A DNA stretch of 6,146 nt, taken from assembly GCA_021106915.1 (NCBI GenBank), contig JAIOTH010000138.1:1-6146 (forward strand), given 5' to 3'. This stretch comes from a bacterium. GTDB taxonomy: Bacteria; Patescibacteriota; Patescibacteriia; UBA1558; S5-K13. Below the pieces are notes generated by a model. That model was not told the origin of the DNA and searched no databases. It saw only the letters and a program-made list of their open reading frames with translations. The first letter of the stretch is position 1, and each line of letters starts with the position of its first letter. Positions 1 to 4,518 of this stretch are shown here, piece by piece. The position numbers and the translations under genes are program-made.

Positions 1-203
1 TTAAAGAAATTATTGGTGATCTTACTCCTAGGGAGCAGAAAATTTTAGAAATGAGATTTGGTTTAACAGATGGCATTGCTCATACATTAGAAGAAGTTGG
101 TCGAGAATTTGGTGTCACTCGGGAAAGAATTAGACAAATTGAAGCCAAGTCTTTACAAAAAATAGCTACTCAGGAAGGAGTGATTAAATTAAGGGATTAT
201 TAA
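1..203 (+). CDS. rpoD: RNA polymerase sigma factor RpoD/SigA type, C-terminal fragment
   Basis: This is the last 66 codons of a primary-type sigma factor. The gene enters from outside the window and is read from base 3. The fragment covers sigma region 4. It begins around the LTPREQKILEMRFGL stretch and contains the region 4.2 helix-turn-helix (TLEEVGREFGVTRERIRQIE) that recognises the -35 element. It ends in KLRDY and a TAA. The RERIRQIEAKSLQKI block is close to invariant in group 1/2 sigma-70 proteins, so the family is secure. Whether it is the housekeeping RpoD or a close group 2 paralogue cannot be decided from this part. The usual HPSRSR-like tail is replaced by TQEGVIK, a modest divergence. 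No convincing hairpin plus T-run follows the stop directly. Confidence 0.93.
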   Translation, partial: KEIIGDLTPREQKILEMRFGLTDGIAHTLEEVGREFGVTRERIRQIEAKSLQKIATQEGVIKLRDY

Positions 204-392
204 GAGTAGTTTGTAGTGAGTAGTTAGTAGTTTGTAGTAGGGTTGACCCTGTTAAGTAAGATTTAAGAGTGTGCGGTAAATTAATTTTAATAATTTTTTT
301 TGTATTATTAAGTTTATGGTATATGATTATTTTTTAAATCTTAATTTTGTTTTATCTAAATTATTTTTAGAGGATAAAATTATTTAACAGGG
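204..392. repeat. Non-coding spacer with GTAGT repeats and nested inverted repeats
   Basis: No credible gene lies here. A 13-nt direct repeat, AGTAGTTTGTAGT, occurs at 205-217 and again at 226-238 inside a GTAGT-rich stretch. CCCTGTTAAGTAA (247-259) pairs with TTATTTAACAGGG (380-392) at 12 of 13 positions. Inside that pair, TAAGATTTAA (257-266) pairs perfectly with TTAAATCTTA (334-343). A small AGGG-TTGA-CCCT hairpin lies at 239-250. The rest is plain A/T sequence with a T8 run near 293-300, which could give weak termination for the sigma factor gene. GTAGT-rich tracts are, from memory, common in Patescibacteria spacers. Confidence 0.6.
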
Positions 393-421
393 TTGATTTT
401 TTTTGTTAATTATTCTATAAT
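393..421 (+). promoter_or_regulatory. Strong sigma70-like promoter upstream of the tRNA-Asn locus
   Basis: TTGATT at 393-398 and a perfect TATAAT at 416-421 are separated by exactly 17 nt. A transcript would start near 428 and run through the palindrome cluster into the intact tRNA at 587. It would give a precursor with a leader of about 160 nt. The only tRNA-like sequence at a normal promoter distance is the broken tRNA head at 447. Confidence 0.6.
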
Positions 422-446
422 CTTACTATCTTAAAATAAGGATTAT

Positions 447-517
447 TTCGCGGCCTGCCTACCGGCAGGCAGGTAGCTCCCTCCTTCGCTTAAGCTACGG
501 CGGGCAGGCAGTTGGTT
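447..517 (+). pseudogene. Possible tRNA-Asn 5'-end remnant split by palindromic elements
   Basis: Three short blocks occur in order: TTCGCGG (447-453), TAGCTC (474-479) and AGTTGGTT (510-517). Joined, they equal the first 21 nt of the intact tRNA (587-607). The first gap is filled by a 20-nt palindrome (454-473), the second by a 30-nt GC-rich repeat (480-509). The leader is also shared: ATTATTTCGCGG at 442-453 equals 582-593. AATTATT..ATAATCTT at 408-424 matches 548-564 at 15 of 17 positions, at the same 140-nt offset. The second and third blocks might instead belong to the repeat elements, since GTAGCT/AGCTAC and AGTTGG/CCAACT are themselves hairpin arms. The call is therefore tentative. Confidence 0.4.
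454..473. repeat. GC-rich near-perfect palindrome
   Basis: CCTGCCTACCGGCAGGCAGG is self-complementary except for one mismatched pair (A461 against C466). In a strongly A/T-rich region it stands out. Palindromes built on CCTGCC/GGCAGG are, from memory, abundant between genes in Parcubacteria-type genomes. A related half-unit, GGGCAGGCAG, recurs at 502-511. Confidence 0.75.
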
Positions 518-524
518 CCCAACT
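480..524. repeat. GC-rich repeat element with CTTCGCTnnnGCTACG core and adjoining hairpin
   Basis: The core CTTCGCT-TAA-GCTACG at 484-499 recurs on the opposite strand at 715-700 as CTTCGCT-ATG-GCTACG, with 13 of 16 positions identical. A perfect AGTTGG-TTC-CCAACT hairpin follows at 510-524. GTAGCT (473-478) can pair with AGCTAC (493-498). This looks like a member of a dispersed intergenic repeat family with two copies flanking the tRNA. Confidence 0.55.
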
Positions 525-586
525 TCGCCACAGGTATTTCAAAAATAAATTATTTAATAATCTTGAGTTATTAGATATAAAATTAT

Positions 587-663
587 TTCGCGGTAGCTCA
601 GTTGGTTAGAGCGACTGGCTGTTAACCAGTAGGTCGTCGGTTCGAATCCGACCCGCGAAGCCA
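587..663 (+). tRNA. tRNA-Asn (GUU anticodon), CCA encoded
   Basis: The full cloverleaf can be drawn. The acceptor stem is TTCGCGG (587-593) with CCGCGAA (653-659). The D arm is GCTC/GAGC with GTTGGTT in the loop. The anticodon stem ACTGG/CCAGT has loop CTGTTAA, which places the anticodon GTT at 621-623. The variable loop is AGGTC. The T arm is GTCGG/CCGAC with TTCGAAT. The discriminator is G660, and CCA follows at 661-663, so the 3' end is encoded. The tRNA reads AAC/AAU codons and delivers asparagine in translation. Palindromic repeats crowd it on both sides, and a terminator lies at 748-777. Confidence 0.97.
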
Positions 664-665
664 AC

Positions 666-739
666 CTAGTGCATGTTTCGAGGGACCGACTCGCTTTGGC
701 GTAGCCATAGCGAAGCCAGGTTCCCATCGAAATGCATAG
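666..739. repeat. 74-nt quasi-palindrome abutting the tRNA 3' end
   Basis: The outer arms 666-687 and 719-739 pair with a few bulges: CTAG.TGCATGTTTCGA.GGGACC against GGTTCCC.TCGAAATGCATAG. An inner stem CGCTTTGGC (692-700) pairs with GCCATAGCG (704-712) across the triloop GTA, with one mismatch. The element begins two bases after the tRNA CCA. It contains a 9-nt copy, GCGAAGCCA (710-718), of the tRNA 3' terminus (655-663). As RNA it would fold into one long hairpin in the tRNA trailer. Confidence 0.7.
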
Positions 740-747
740 TAGATTGT

Positions 748-777
748 AAAAAAGCATCTCAGGTGAGATGTTTTTTT
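748..777. terminator. Bidirectional intrinsic terminator between tRNA-Asn and the DUF5680 gene
   Basis: CATCTC (755-760) pairs with GAGATG (765-770) around the loop AGGT. An A-run (748-753) precedes it and T7 (771-777) follows, so it can work in both directions. It ends the tRNA transcript and the convergent minus-strand gene whose stop codon is at 804-806. Confidence 0.85.
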
Positions 778-803
778 GTTTTATTGAATTTATTTAGAAA
801 ATA

Positions 804-1301
804 TTATTTAACAATACTTCCCATGATATCTTGGAAAAATATTAATTTCTTTTTATAATAAACTTTTTCTTTGCCAATAAAGTATTCCCAGTTTCCTTTA
901 ATTTTACAAACATATTTCCAGCTATTTTTTTTGTATTGTTTTGGTCCTCGAAAAGGTTTCTTAGGATTAGTATTTCTAAGAGCTTCCTTTAAAAATTTAT
1001 ATGTTTCTTGGGTATTAGTTTGCTTATTATCAATGTATTGACCCTGATAACTCATGATCCAGAAAGGATTATTTTGATAATAAACTATTTCTTTCCCAGG
1101 AGGAAAAATATGTCCGGCATAATTATCAAAGTATTTCCAATCTTTTTCAGAATAATAATATTCTTTATGTCCTAATAGCTTTGATTTTAGACATTTTGTT
1201 TTTTTACGTTCTAAATCAGTTCCTGCATAAGTTTTAAGATGTGCCGTATGTAAAAACTCAATAAATGATTTTTGTAAATTTGATTTATTTTTCATTGACA
1301 T
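804..1301 (-). CDS. DUF5680-like domain protein of unknown function
   Basis: This protein of up to 165 aa is one domain. I recognise it from memory as resembling the DUF5680 family. The fold-specific landmarks are TYAGT near residues 24-28, a YYYSEKDWKYFDNYAG block (48-63), an EIVYYQNNPFWIMSYQG block (71-87), FLKEALR (103-109) followed by PFRGP (116-120), and a final W-E-Y-F...EKVYY repeat. In other bacteria the domain often follows an XRE helix-turn-helix. Here it stands alone. The biochemical role of the family is not known to me. Two starts are possible, at 1301 or two codons in at 1295. Neither has a Shine-Dalgarno sequence. The protein has no signal peptide or membrane segment and is strongly basic and aromatic, so it is probably cytoplasmic. 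It is transcribed divergently from the radical SAM operon and shares the 1302-1414 control region with it. Confidence 0.75.
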   Translation of the reverse strand: MSMKNKSNLQKSFIEFLHTAHLKTYAGTDLERKKTKCLKSKLLGHKEYYYSEKDWKYFDNYAGHIFPPGKEIVYYQNNPFWIMSYQGQYIDNKQTNTQETYKFLKEALRNTNPKKPFRGPKQYKKNSWKYVCKIKGNWEYFIGKEKVYYKKKLIFFQDIMGSIVK

Positions 1302-1323
1302 AAGTTATAAATAATGATATTTT
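1295..1323 (+). promoter_or_regulatory. Probable promoter of the radical SAM operon
   Basis: A perfect TTGACA -35 box lies at 1295-1300. After 17 nt comes TATTTT (1318-1323), matching 4 of 6 positions of a -10 box. Transcription would start near 1330, inside the first inverted repeat. The -35 box overlaps the start codons of the divergent DUF5680 gene. Confidence 0.45.
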
Positions 1324-1325
1324 TT

Positions 1326-1346
1326 AATGTTATCAATCATAACATT
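1326..1346. promoter_or_regulatory. Inverted repeat, candidate operator 1
   Basis: AATGTTAT (1326-1333) and ATAACATT (1339-1346) form a perfect 8-bp inverted repeat around the 5-nt spacer CAATC. It sits at the predicted start of the operon transcript and upstream of the divergent gene. Repression by a dimeric regulator is a reasonable inference. No regulator gene for it is seen nearby. Confidence 0.5.
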
Positions 1347-1366
1347 CTACTATTCAATAATAGAAT
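1344..1366. promoter_or_regulatory. Inverted repeat, candidate operator 2 or leader hairpin
   Basis: ATTCTACTATT (1344-1354) and AATAATAGAAT (1356-1366) are complementary at 10 of 11 positions around a single central C. The repeat shares its first three bases with the previous inverted repeat. It could be a DNA operator. With a one-base centre it is less suited to an RNA hairpin unless the inner pairs open. Confidence 0.45.
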
Positions 1367-1414
1367 ATTATGATTAATATAGCAATCTTAAAAATAATAA
1401 AAATAGGAGGAAAA

Positions 1415-2380
1415 ATGAAAAGGAAAAATGTCGTATGGAACCTAACACGGTTGTGTCCTTTCAGATGTACATTTTGTTGTGTATCAGCAAGCTATGTTCA
1501 TGGATTTCAACAAGTTTATCCTATCGACGATAACACTCCGGTGTTAGAAGGGGAGTTATCATTTAATCAACAAGTTAAAGTACTTGAACAACTTGATGCT
1601 GAAAAATTCAGAATTGATTTTTCTGGTGGGGATGTTCTTATTAATCCTCGTAATATCGATTTGATTTTAATGGCTTCAGAAAAATTTGGTTCTGAAAATA
1701 TTGGACTAAGTATTCCTGGTACTTTTACTACGCAACAGACCTTAGAACTATTAGCTGGGAAAATATCTGATGTAGAAATAACAATGGATAATATCCCGGG
1801 TACCAATGATCTACATAGACCATTGAATTATTCTAAATGTGCTTCATCGGCTATTCAAAGGTTAGTTGATGCTGGATTTTTTGTCGGAGTACAAACTGTT
1901 TTACGTCGAGAAAATATGTCTAAAGATCTGATGACAGAATTACATAATCATTTGAAAATTCTTGGTGTGCAAAAATGGAGTTTTCTAAGATTTGCTCCCG
2001 TTGGAAGAGGTTATGTTAAAGATGAAAATCATCCTAACAGTAATGAGTACAGAGAATTTTCTGGTATATTAGAGGAAATAACATTAGGTTCTCCCCTTGA
2101 AATCCACTACCAATATTTGATGCCCTTAAAAAAGGAAAGAAATTTTCATTGTCGAGCTGTTACTGATTCCATTGGAATAGCACCTAATGGAAAAGTTAGC
2201 GCTTGTTTTTGGGCTTTTGATTTTTATGGAGAGCCATTTGACGAAGTAGTCTTAGGAAGAGTTCCAGAAGAAAACATTGTAGATATACTTAAATCAGAAA
2301 AATCAGAACAATGGTCATTGTGTGGTTGTCAGGTAAACTATTGTCCGCTTAAAAAAATACTTAGGGAGGTAAAATTATGA
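1415..2380 (+). CDS. Radical SAM enzyme with SPASM/twitch-like C-terminal cluster domain
   Basis: The start at 1415 is chosen because AGGAGG (1405-1410) lies 4 nt upstream. An in-frame ATG at 1370 has no such site. The 321-aa product has the [4Fe-4S]/S-adenosylmethionine motif CX3CX2C at Cys14, Cys18 and Cys21, with another Cys at 22. SGGD at 70-73 takes the place of the usual GGE SAM-binding motif. The block FLRFAPVGRG (190-199) is typical of SPASM-type radical SAM proteins. The C-terminus has C246-x12-G-x4-C264, as in SPASM domains, and then C303-x-C305-x4-C310, fewer and differently spaced than the full SPASM set. At least one auxiliary Fe-S cluster is likely. Such enzymes modify peptides, sugars or cofactors by radical chemistry. 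The substrate is unknown here, and I see no precursor peptide gene upstream. Its TGA overlaps the ATG of the next gene (ATGA), implying translational coupling. Confidence 0.85.
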   Translation: MKRKNVVWNLTRLCPFRCTFCCVSASYVHGFQQVYPIDDNTPVLEGELSFNQQVKVLEQLDAEKFRIDFSGGDVLINPRNIDLILMASEKFGSENIGLSIPGTFTTQQTLELLAGKISDVEITMDNIPGTNDLHRPLNYSKCASSAIQRLVDAGFFVGVQTVLRRENMSKDLMTELHNHLKILGVQKWSFLRFAPVGRGYVKDENHPNSNEYREFSGILEEITLGSPLEIHYQYLMPLKKERNFHCRAVTDSIGIAPNGKVSACFWAFDFYGEPFDEVVLGRVPEENIVDILKSEKSEQWSLCGCQVNYCPLKKILREVKL

Positions 2381-2790
2381 ACTATGCATTAATGACTTTT
2401 CTGTTCAACTTTTTTGAACTTGGTTGTTTTTTGTGGGCTATGCAAAATTTTGGTCTTGGACAGGCGGCAATTATAGCTGTTTGTGTAAAGATGGGGAGAT
2501 TGTGTACGGAAACAATACAAGCCAAATCGCCAATTGTAATCACTGGGATATTTTCAATAGGAATTATTTTAGGGATACTATCTATACATAATTGGCTTTT
2601 AGCTTGTCTAGCTGCTCCGATGACAATTTATGGAATATCTAAGATTAGAGAGCATTATAGACTAATAGAAAAACCTTCAAAAGGATATAAGGTTTTTTCT
2701 CGTATATTAGCCTTTTGTTTAGCTCCCTTGTTTAATTTTTGGTTATTGATTCCTTTTGTATTATATTTGGGAATATCAACGAAAGGGTAA
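2377..2790 (+). CDS. Polytopic membrane protein, N-terminal part of a split MFS-like transporter
   Basis: The gene starts inside the stop of the radical SAM gene and has a good Shine-Dalgarno sequence, GGAGGT at 2365-2370, 6 nt before the ATG. The 137-aa product is almost entirely hydrophobic. Segments that can span the membrane lie at about residues 4-25, 27-40 (short), 53-71, 73-90 and 107-133, with a basic loop between (KIREHYRLIEKPSKGYK). The frame stops after ISTKG. The downstream frame (-1 relative) continues with more membrane helices and resembles the C-terminal half of a major facilitator. The two together probably represent one roughly 310-315 aa transporter, or a pair of half-proteins. 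The MFS assignment rests on overall pattern only. Its place between two radical SAM genes suggests it carries their product or substrate across the inner membrane. Confidence 0.7.
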   Translation: MNYALMTFLFNFFELGCFLWAMQNFGLGQAAIIAVCVKMGRLCTETIQAKSPIVITGIFSIGIILGILSIHNWLLACLAAPMTIYGISKIREHYRLIEKPSKGYKVFSRILAFCLAPLFNFWLLIPFVLYLGISTKG

Positions 2791-3320
2791 CTTCATTCTT
2801 TCCGAAACTAGGGAATGCTAAATGGGAATACGCTCTTTTAAATGTTCATCATATGCATTATTTTGTTTATGCTTTCTTAATTCCTTATATTATGATTACA
2901 ATGTTTAAGATTGATATTCTTCTTACTGGAATCATCTTTGTAATTGGGTGGGGAGCATACAACATCTATCAAGACAGGGTTGAATCTAAAACTTCTTATG
3001 TAGCTCATGGTCATATAATAGCAACGATAGGAATTAGTTTAATCTGGTATTTCTCACAAAATTTATTTTTAGTAATGTTAGGCTGGTTCCTCACCGGACT
3101 TGGTGGAGGAACTTTCTATATGATTAAAGATAAATTACCTCCTGATATTGGTAAGTCAGAAGTAGTTGAATTATGGGGGCAGTTTGTTGGGATGTTATTA
3201 TTCGCTATTGCTGTAAATATCGAAAACCATACAATTATTTATTCTTGTGCTATAATATTTGCAGTTATTACAACTTTAATTGCAATATTTTTAGAAAGGA
3301 GAATGTCATGTCGGAAATAA
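2739..3320 (+). CDS. MFS-like membrane protein, C-terminal part in the -1 frame
   Basis: This frame opens just after a TAA at 2733-2735. Its first possible start is TTG at 2739, and it overlaps the previous gene by 52 nt. No Shine-Dalgarno sequence precedes that TTG. The next in-frame ATG lies well inside (HHM, residue 39) and has no site either, so independent initiation is doubtful. The first 14 residues (VIDSFCIIFGNIN) may never be made. From about NERVTSFF onward the protein looks natural. It has a histidine-rich NVHHMHY loop and membrane segments at about residues 40-56, 60-77, 93-112 and 113-129, plus two more toward the end. The stretch LGWFLTGLGGGTFY resembles the Gly-rich helix of MFS C-terminal halves. 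The gene overlaps the following radical SAM gene by 13 nt. The whole is most simply the second half of the transporter begun at 2377, after a frameshift. Confidence 0.6.
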   Translation: MVIDSFCIIFGNINERVTSFFPKLGNAKWEYALLNVHHMHYFVYAFLIPYIMITMFKIDILLTGIIFVIGWGAYNIYQDRVESKTSYVAHGHIIATIGISLIWYFSQNLFLVMLGWFLTGLGGGTFYMIKDKLPPDIGKSEVVELWGQFVGMLLFAIAVNIENHTIIYSCAIIFAVITTLIAIFLERRMSCRK

Positions 3321-4108
3321 AAGCTAAAACAATTGTAACCAAAAGTAAGCTTCCGGAGGTTGACTATTGTTTTAATCCTTATGTTGGATGTACACATGGA
3401 TGTACTTATTGTTATGCTAGATTCATGGGTCGTTTTACTGGCCATGCTGATGAAAAATGGGGAACTTATCTTGACTGGAAAATAAACGCTCCAGAATTGT
3501 TGAAAAAGGAAATTCTGAAGATAAAAAAACAGGGTGGAACCGTAATCATCGGGAGTGTAACAGACTGTTATCAACCCATTGAAGAAAAGATAAATCTAAC
3601 GCGGCAATGTTTAGAAATTTTCTTAGAACATCAAATTCCAATATCCATACTAACTAAGAATGTTTTAGTAAAAAAGGATTTTGATTTATTGAGACAGTTT
3701 AAACATTGTGAACTGGGTGTCAGTATTAGTATTCTTGATGAACAGCATCAGCGGATATTAGAACCAGGAACATCGAATCCTAGAGAAAGAATAACTGTTT
3801 TAGAGGAAGCTCATGCTCTTGGCATTGAAACTTATGCTTTCTTAGGACCAATTCATCCATTCCTAACTAACATTGAAGATATTTTTAAAGAAGTATCTCC
3901 ATTTGTTAAATTTATTATGGCTGAAGTTCCAAACCTTCGTTGTGGAAATTGGAAAGATTTCAGCGAAGCTTTAATTAAGCTCGATATTGATCCAAGTGAA
4001 TATAAACGAATAGCTGAAAGCGATAGTTTTTATAAGAAGATAAAAGGTCTTATAGAGAGATTGTGCGAAGAGAAAAAAATTGAGCTTCGTGGAATTTTTC
4101 GTCACTAA
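3308..4108 (+). CDS. Radical SAM protein, spore photoproduct lyase-like (COG1533/SplB-type)
   Basis: The start at 3308 is set by AAGGAG (3296-3301), 6 nt upstream. The 45 extra codons open in this frame before it do not look like protein. The 266-aa product carries NPYVGCTHGCTYCYARF, in which Cys28, Cys32 and Cys35 form CX3CX2C within the N-P-Y-x-G-C-x-H-x-C-x-Y-C-Y signature of the SplB-like / Rv2578c-like group. GSVTDCYQPIEEK-LTRQCLE, TKN, and EPGTSNPRERI follow in the order usual for the family. True spore photoproduct lyases repair a thymine photodimer. Most members of this wider group, including this one, have no proven reaction. DNA repair is therefore only one possibility. Its place as last gene of a coupled operon with another radical SAM enzyme and a transporter points toward a biosynthetic role. 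A terminator follows 16 nt after the stop. Confidence 0.85.
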   Translation: MSEIKAKTIVTKSKLPEVDYCFNPYVGCTHGCTYCYARFMGRFTGHADEKWGTYLDWKINAPELLKKEILKIKKQGGTVIIGSVTDCYQPIEEKINLTRQCLEIFLEHQIPISILTKNVLVKKDFDLLRQFKHCELGVSISILDEQHQRILEPGTSNPRERITVLEEAHALGIETYAFLGPIHPFLTNIEDIFKEVSPFVKFIMAEVPNLRCGNWKDFSEALIKLDIDPSEYKRIAESDSFYKKIKGLIERLCEEKKIELRGIFRH

Positions 4109-4124
4109 GTTATTTCTTAAAACA

Positions 4125-4160
4125 ATGCCCTTGCTTTGTAATGAAGTGAGGGTATTTTTT
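4125..4160 (+). terminator. Intrinsic terminator of the radical SAM operon
   Basis: ATGCCCTTGCTTT (4125-4137) pairs with GAAGTGAGGGTAT (4143-4155). Several of the pairs are G-U. T-rich sequence runs through 4160. The stem is 13 bp with a 5-nt loop and lies 16 nt after the TAA of the second radical SAM gene. Confidence 0.85.
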
Positions 4161-4363
4161 GTTTTACGTAAAATAAAAAAAGTTAGATTTTGAATTAAGA
4201 CGTGGTGCTGGACCGGTGAGGGTCCGATTTACGAAGCCATAAACTAGTCGCTAACGCTCCAGTTCATGGCTCGCCATTAATGCGGTAGAGTCTTTGGTGG
4301 ATAATTAGCGTTTAGTTTATGTAGTGAACCTGAACGAAGTGAATGGTTTACTACACATCATTG
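4161..4363. other. Gene-free spacer rich in hairpins; possible structured RNA
   Basis: No coding sequence is supported here. TTTTACGTAAAA (4162-4173) is a perfect palindrome. GGACC (4210-4214) pairs with GGTCC (4221-4225). AGCCATAAACT (4235-4245) pairs with AGTTCATGGCT (4261-4271) at 10 of 11 positions. GTAGTGAACC (4321-4330) pairs with GGTTTACTAC (4345-4354) with one G-U. An intrinsic terminator follows at 4364-4388. A small structured RNA ending there is possible, but I see no clear promoter. The hairpins may equally be intergenic palindromic repeats. Confidence 0.4.
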
Positions 4364-4388
4364 AACATTGTTAATAGCAATGTTTTTT
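4364..4388 (+). terminator. Second intrinsic terminator
   Basis: AACATTG (4364-4370) and CAATGTT (4378-4384) form a perfect 7-bp stem around TTAATAG. T-rich sequence continues to 4388 and then GTTTTTG. It lies about 250 nt beyond the terminator of the previous operon. It therefore either ends an independent short transcript or insulates the restriction-modification operon from read-through. Confidence 0.75.
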
Positions 4389-4480
4389 GTTTTTGTTGAC
4401 CCCGACCACCACCCCTTTTGAATTTGAAGAACAAGTATTTTTTTGATAAGATAAAAGCATAATAATTTAATAATATACTT

Positions 4481-4506
4481 GTATTATCCTACTACTATGA
4501 TAATAC
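4481..4506. promoter_or_regulatory. Candidate C-protein operator (inverted repeat)
   Basis: GTATTATC (4481-4488) and GATAATAC (4499-4506) are perfect inverted 8-mers with a 10-nt spacer. They occupy the place where a -35 box would lie relative to the -10 at 4509. A related half-site, ATAATATC, occurs at 4510-4517. ATAATA (4470-4475) with TATTAT (4482-4487) is a further overlapping symmetry. The layout fits binding by the XRE controller encoded immediately downstream, giving self-regulation. The binding itself is inferred. Confidence 0.55.
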
Positions 4507-4508
4507 TA

Positions 4509-4514
4509 TATAAT
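4509..4514 (+). promoter_or_regulatory. -10 box giving a probably leaderless mRNA for the controller gene
   Basis: A perfect TATAAT ends 4 nt before the ATG at 4519, so transcription should begin on or within a base or two of the start codon. There is no ribosome binding site for this gene. No -35 match exists at 16-18 nt upstream. This fits a promoter that needs an activator. Confidence 0.6.
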
Positions 4515-4518
4515 ATCT

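Noticed and set aside
205..240. Possible CRISPR or tandem array in the GTAGT-rich tract
   Set aside because: There are only two 13-nt units with an 8-nt gap, and no spacer-repeat pattern or cas gene.
554..757. Minus-strand open frame with RVGFEPTTYWLTASRSNQLSYR
   Set aside because: It is the antisense of the tRNA-Asn gene, a well-known false protein. The tRNA explains the sequence fully.
673..858. Plus-strand open frame after the tRNA
   Set aside because: It runs through a palindrome and a terminator and into the antisense of the DUF5680 gene. It has no ribosome binding site.
1370..1414. Upstream ATG at 1370 as the radical SAM start, or a 15-residue leader peptide
   Set aside because: It has no ribosome binding site and lies partly within the inverted repeat region. 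The AGGAGG before 1415 decides the start.
1567..1806. Minus-strand open frame inside the radical SAM gene
   Set aside because: It is a shadow of a well-supported enzyme gene, with low-complexity Ser/Ile-rich translation.
2779..2790. Programmed -1 frameshift at ACG AAA GGG TAA
   Set aside because: The heptamer does not allow good re-pairing in the -1 frame, and no clear downstream stimulatory hairpin is seen. It is kept only as a remote alternative to a mutation.
3239..3574. Minus-strand open frame across the membrane protein and second radical SAM gene
   Set aside because: It lies opposite two supported reading frames and has no recognisable motif.
4205..4242. tRNA-like 3' end (GGTCC...CGAAGCCA)
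   Set aside because: No T-loop consensus, acceptor partner or anticodon arm can be drawn. Only a few bases resemble a tRNA end.
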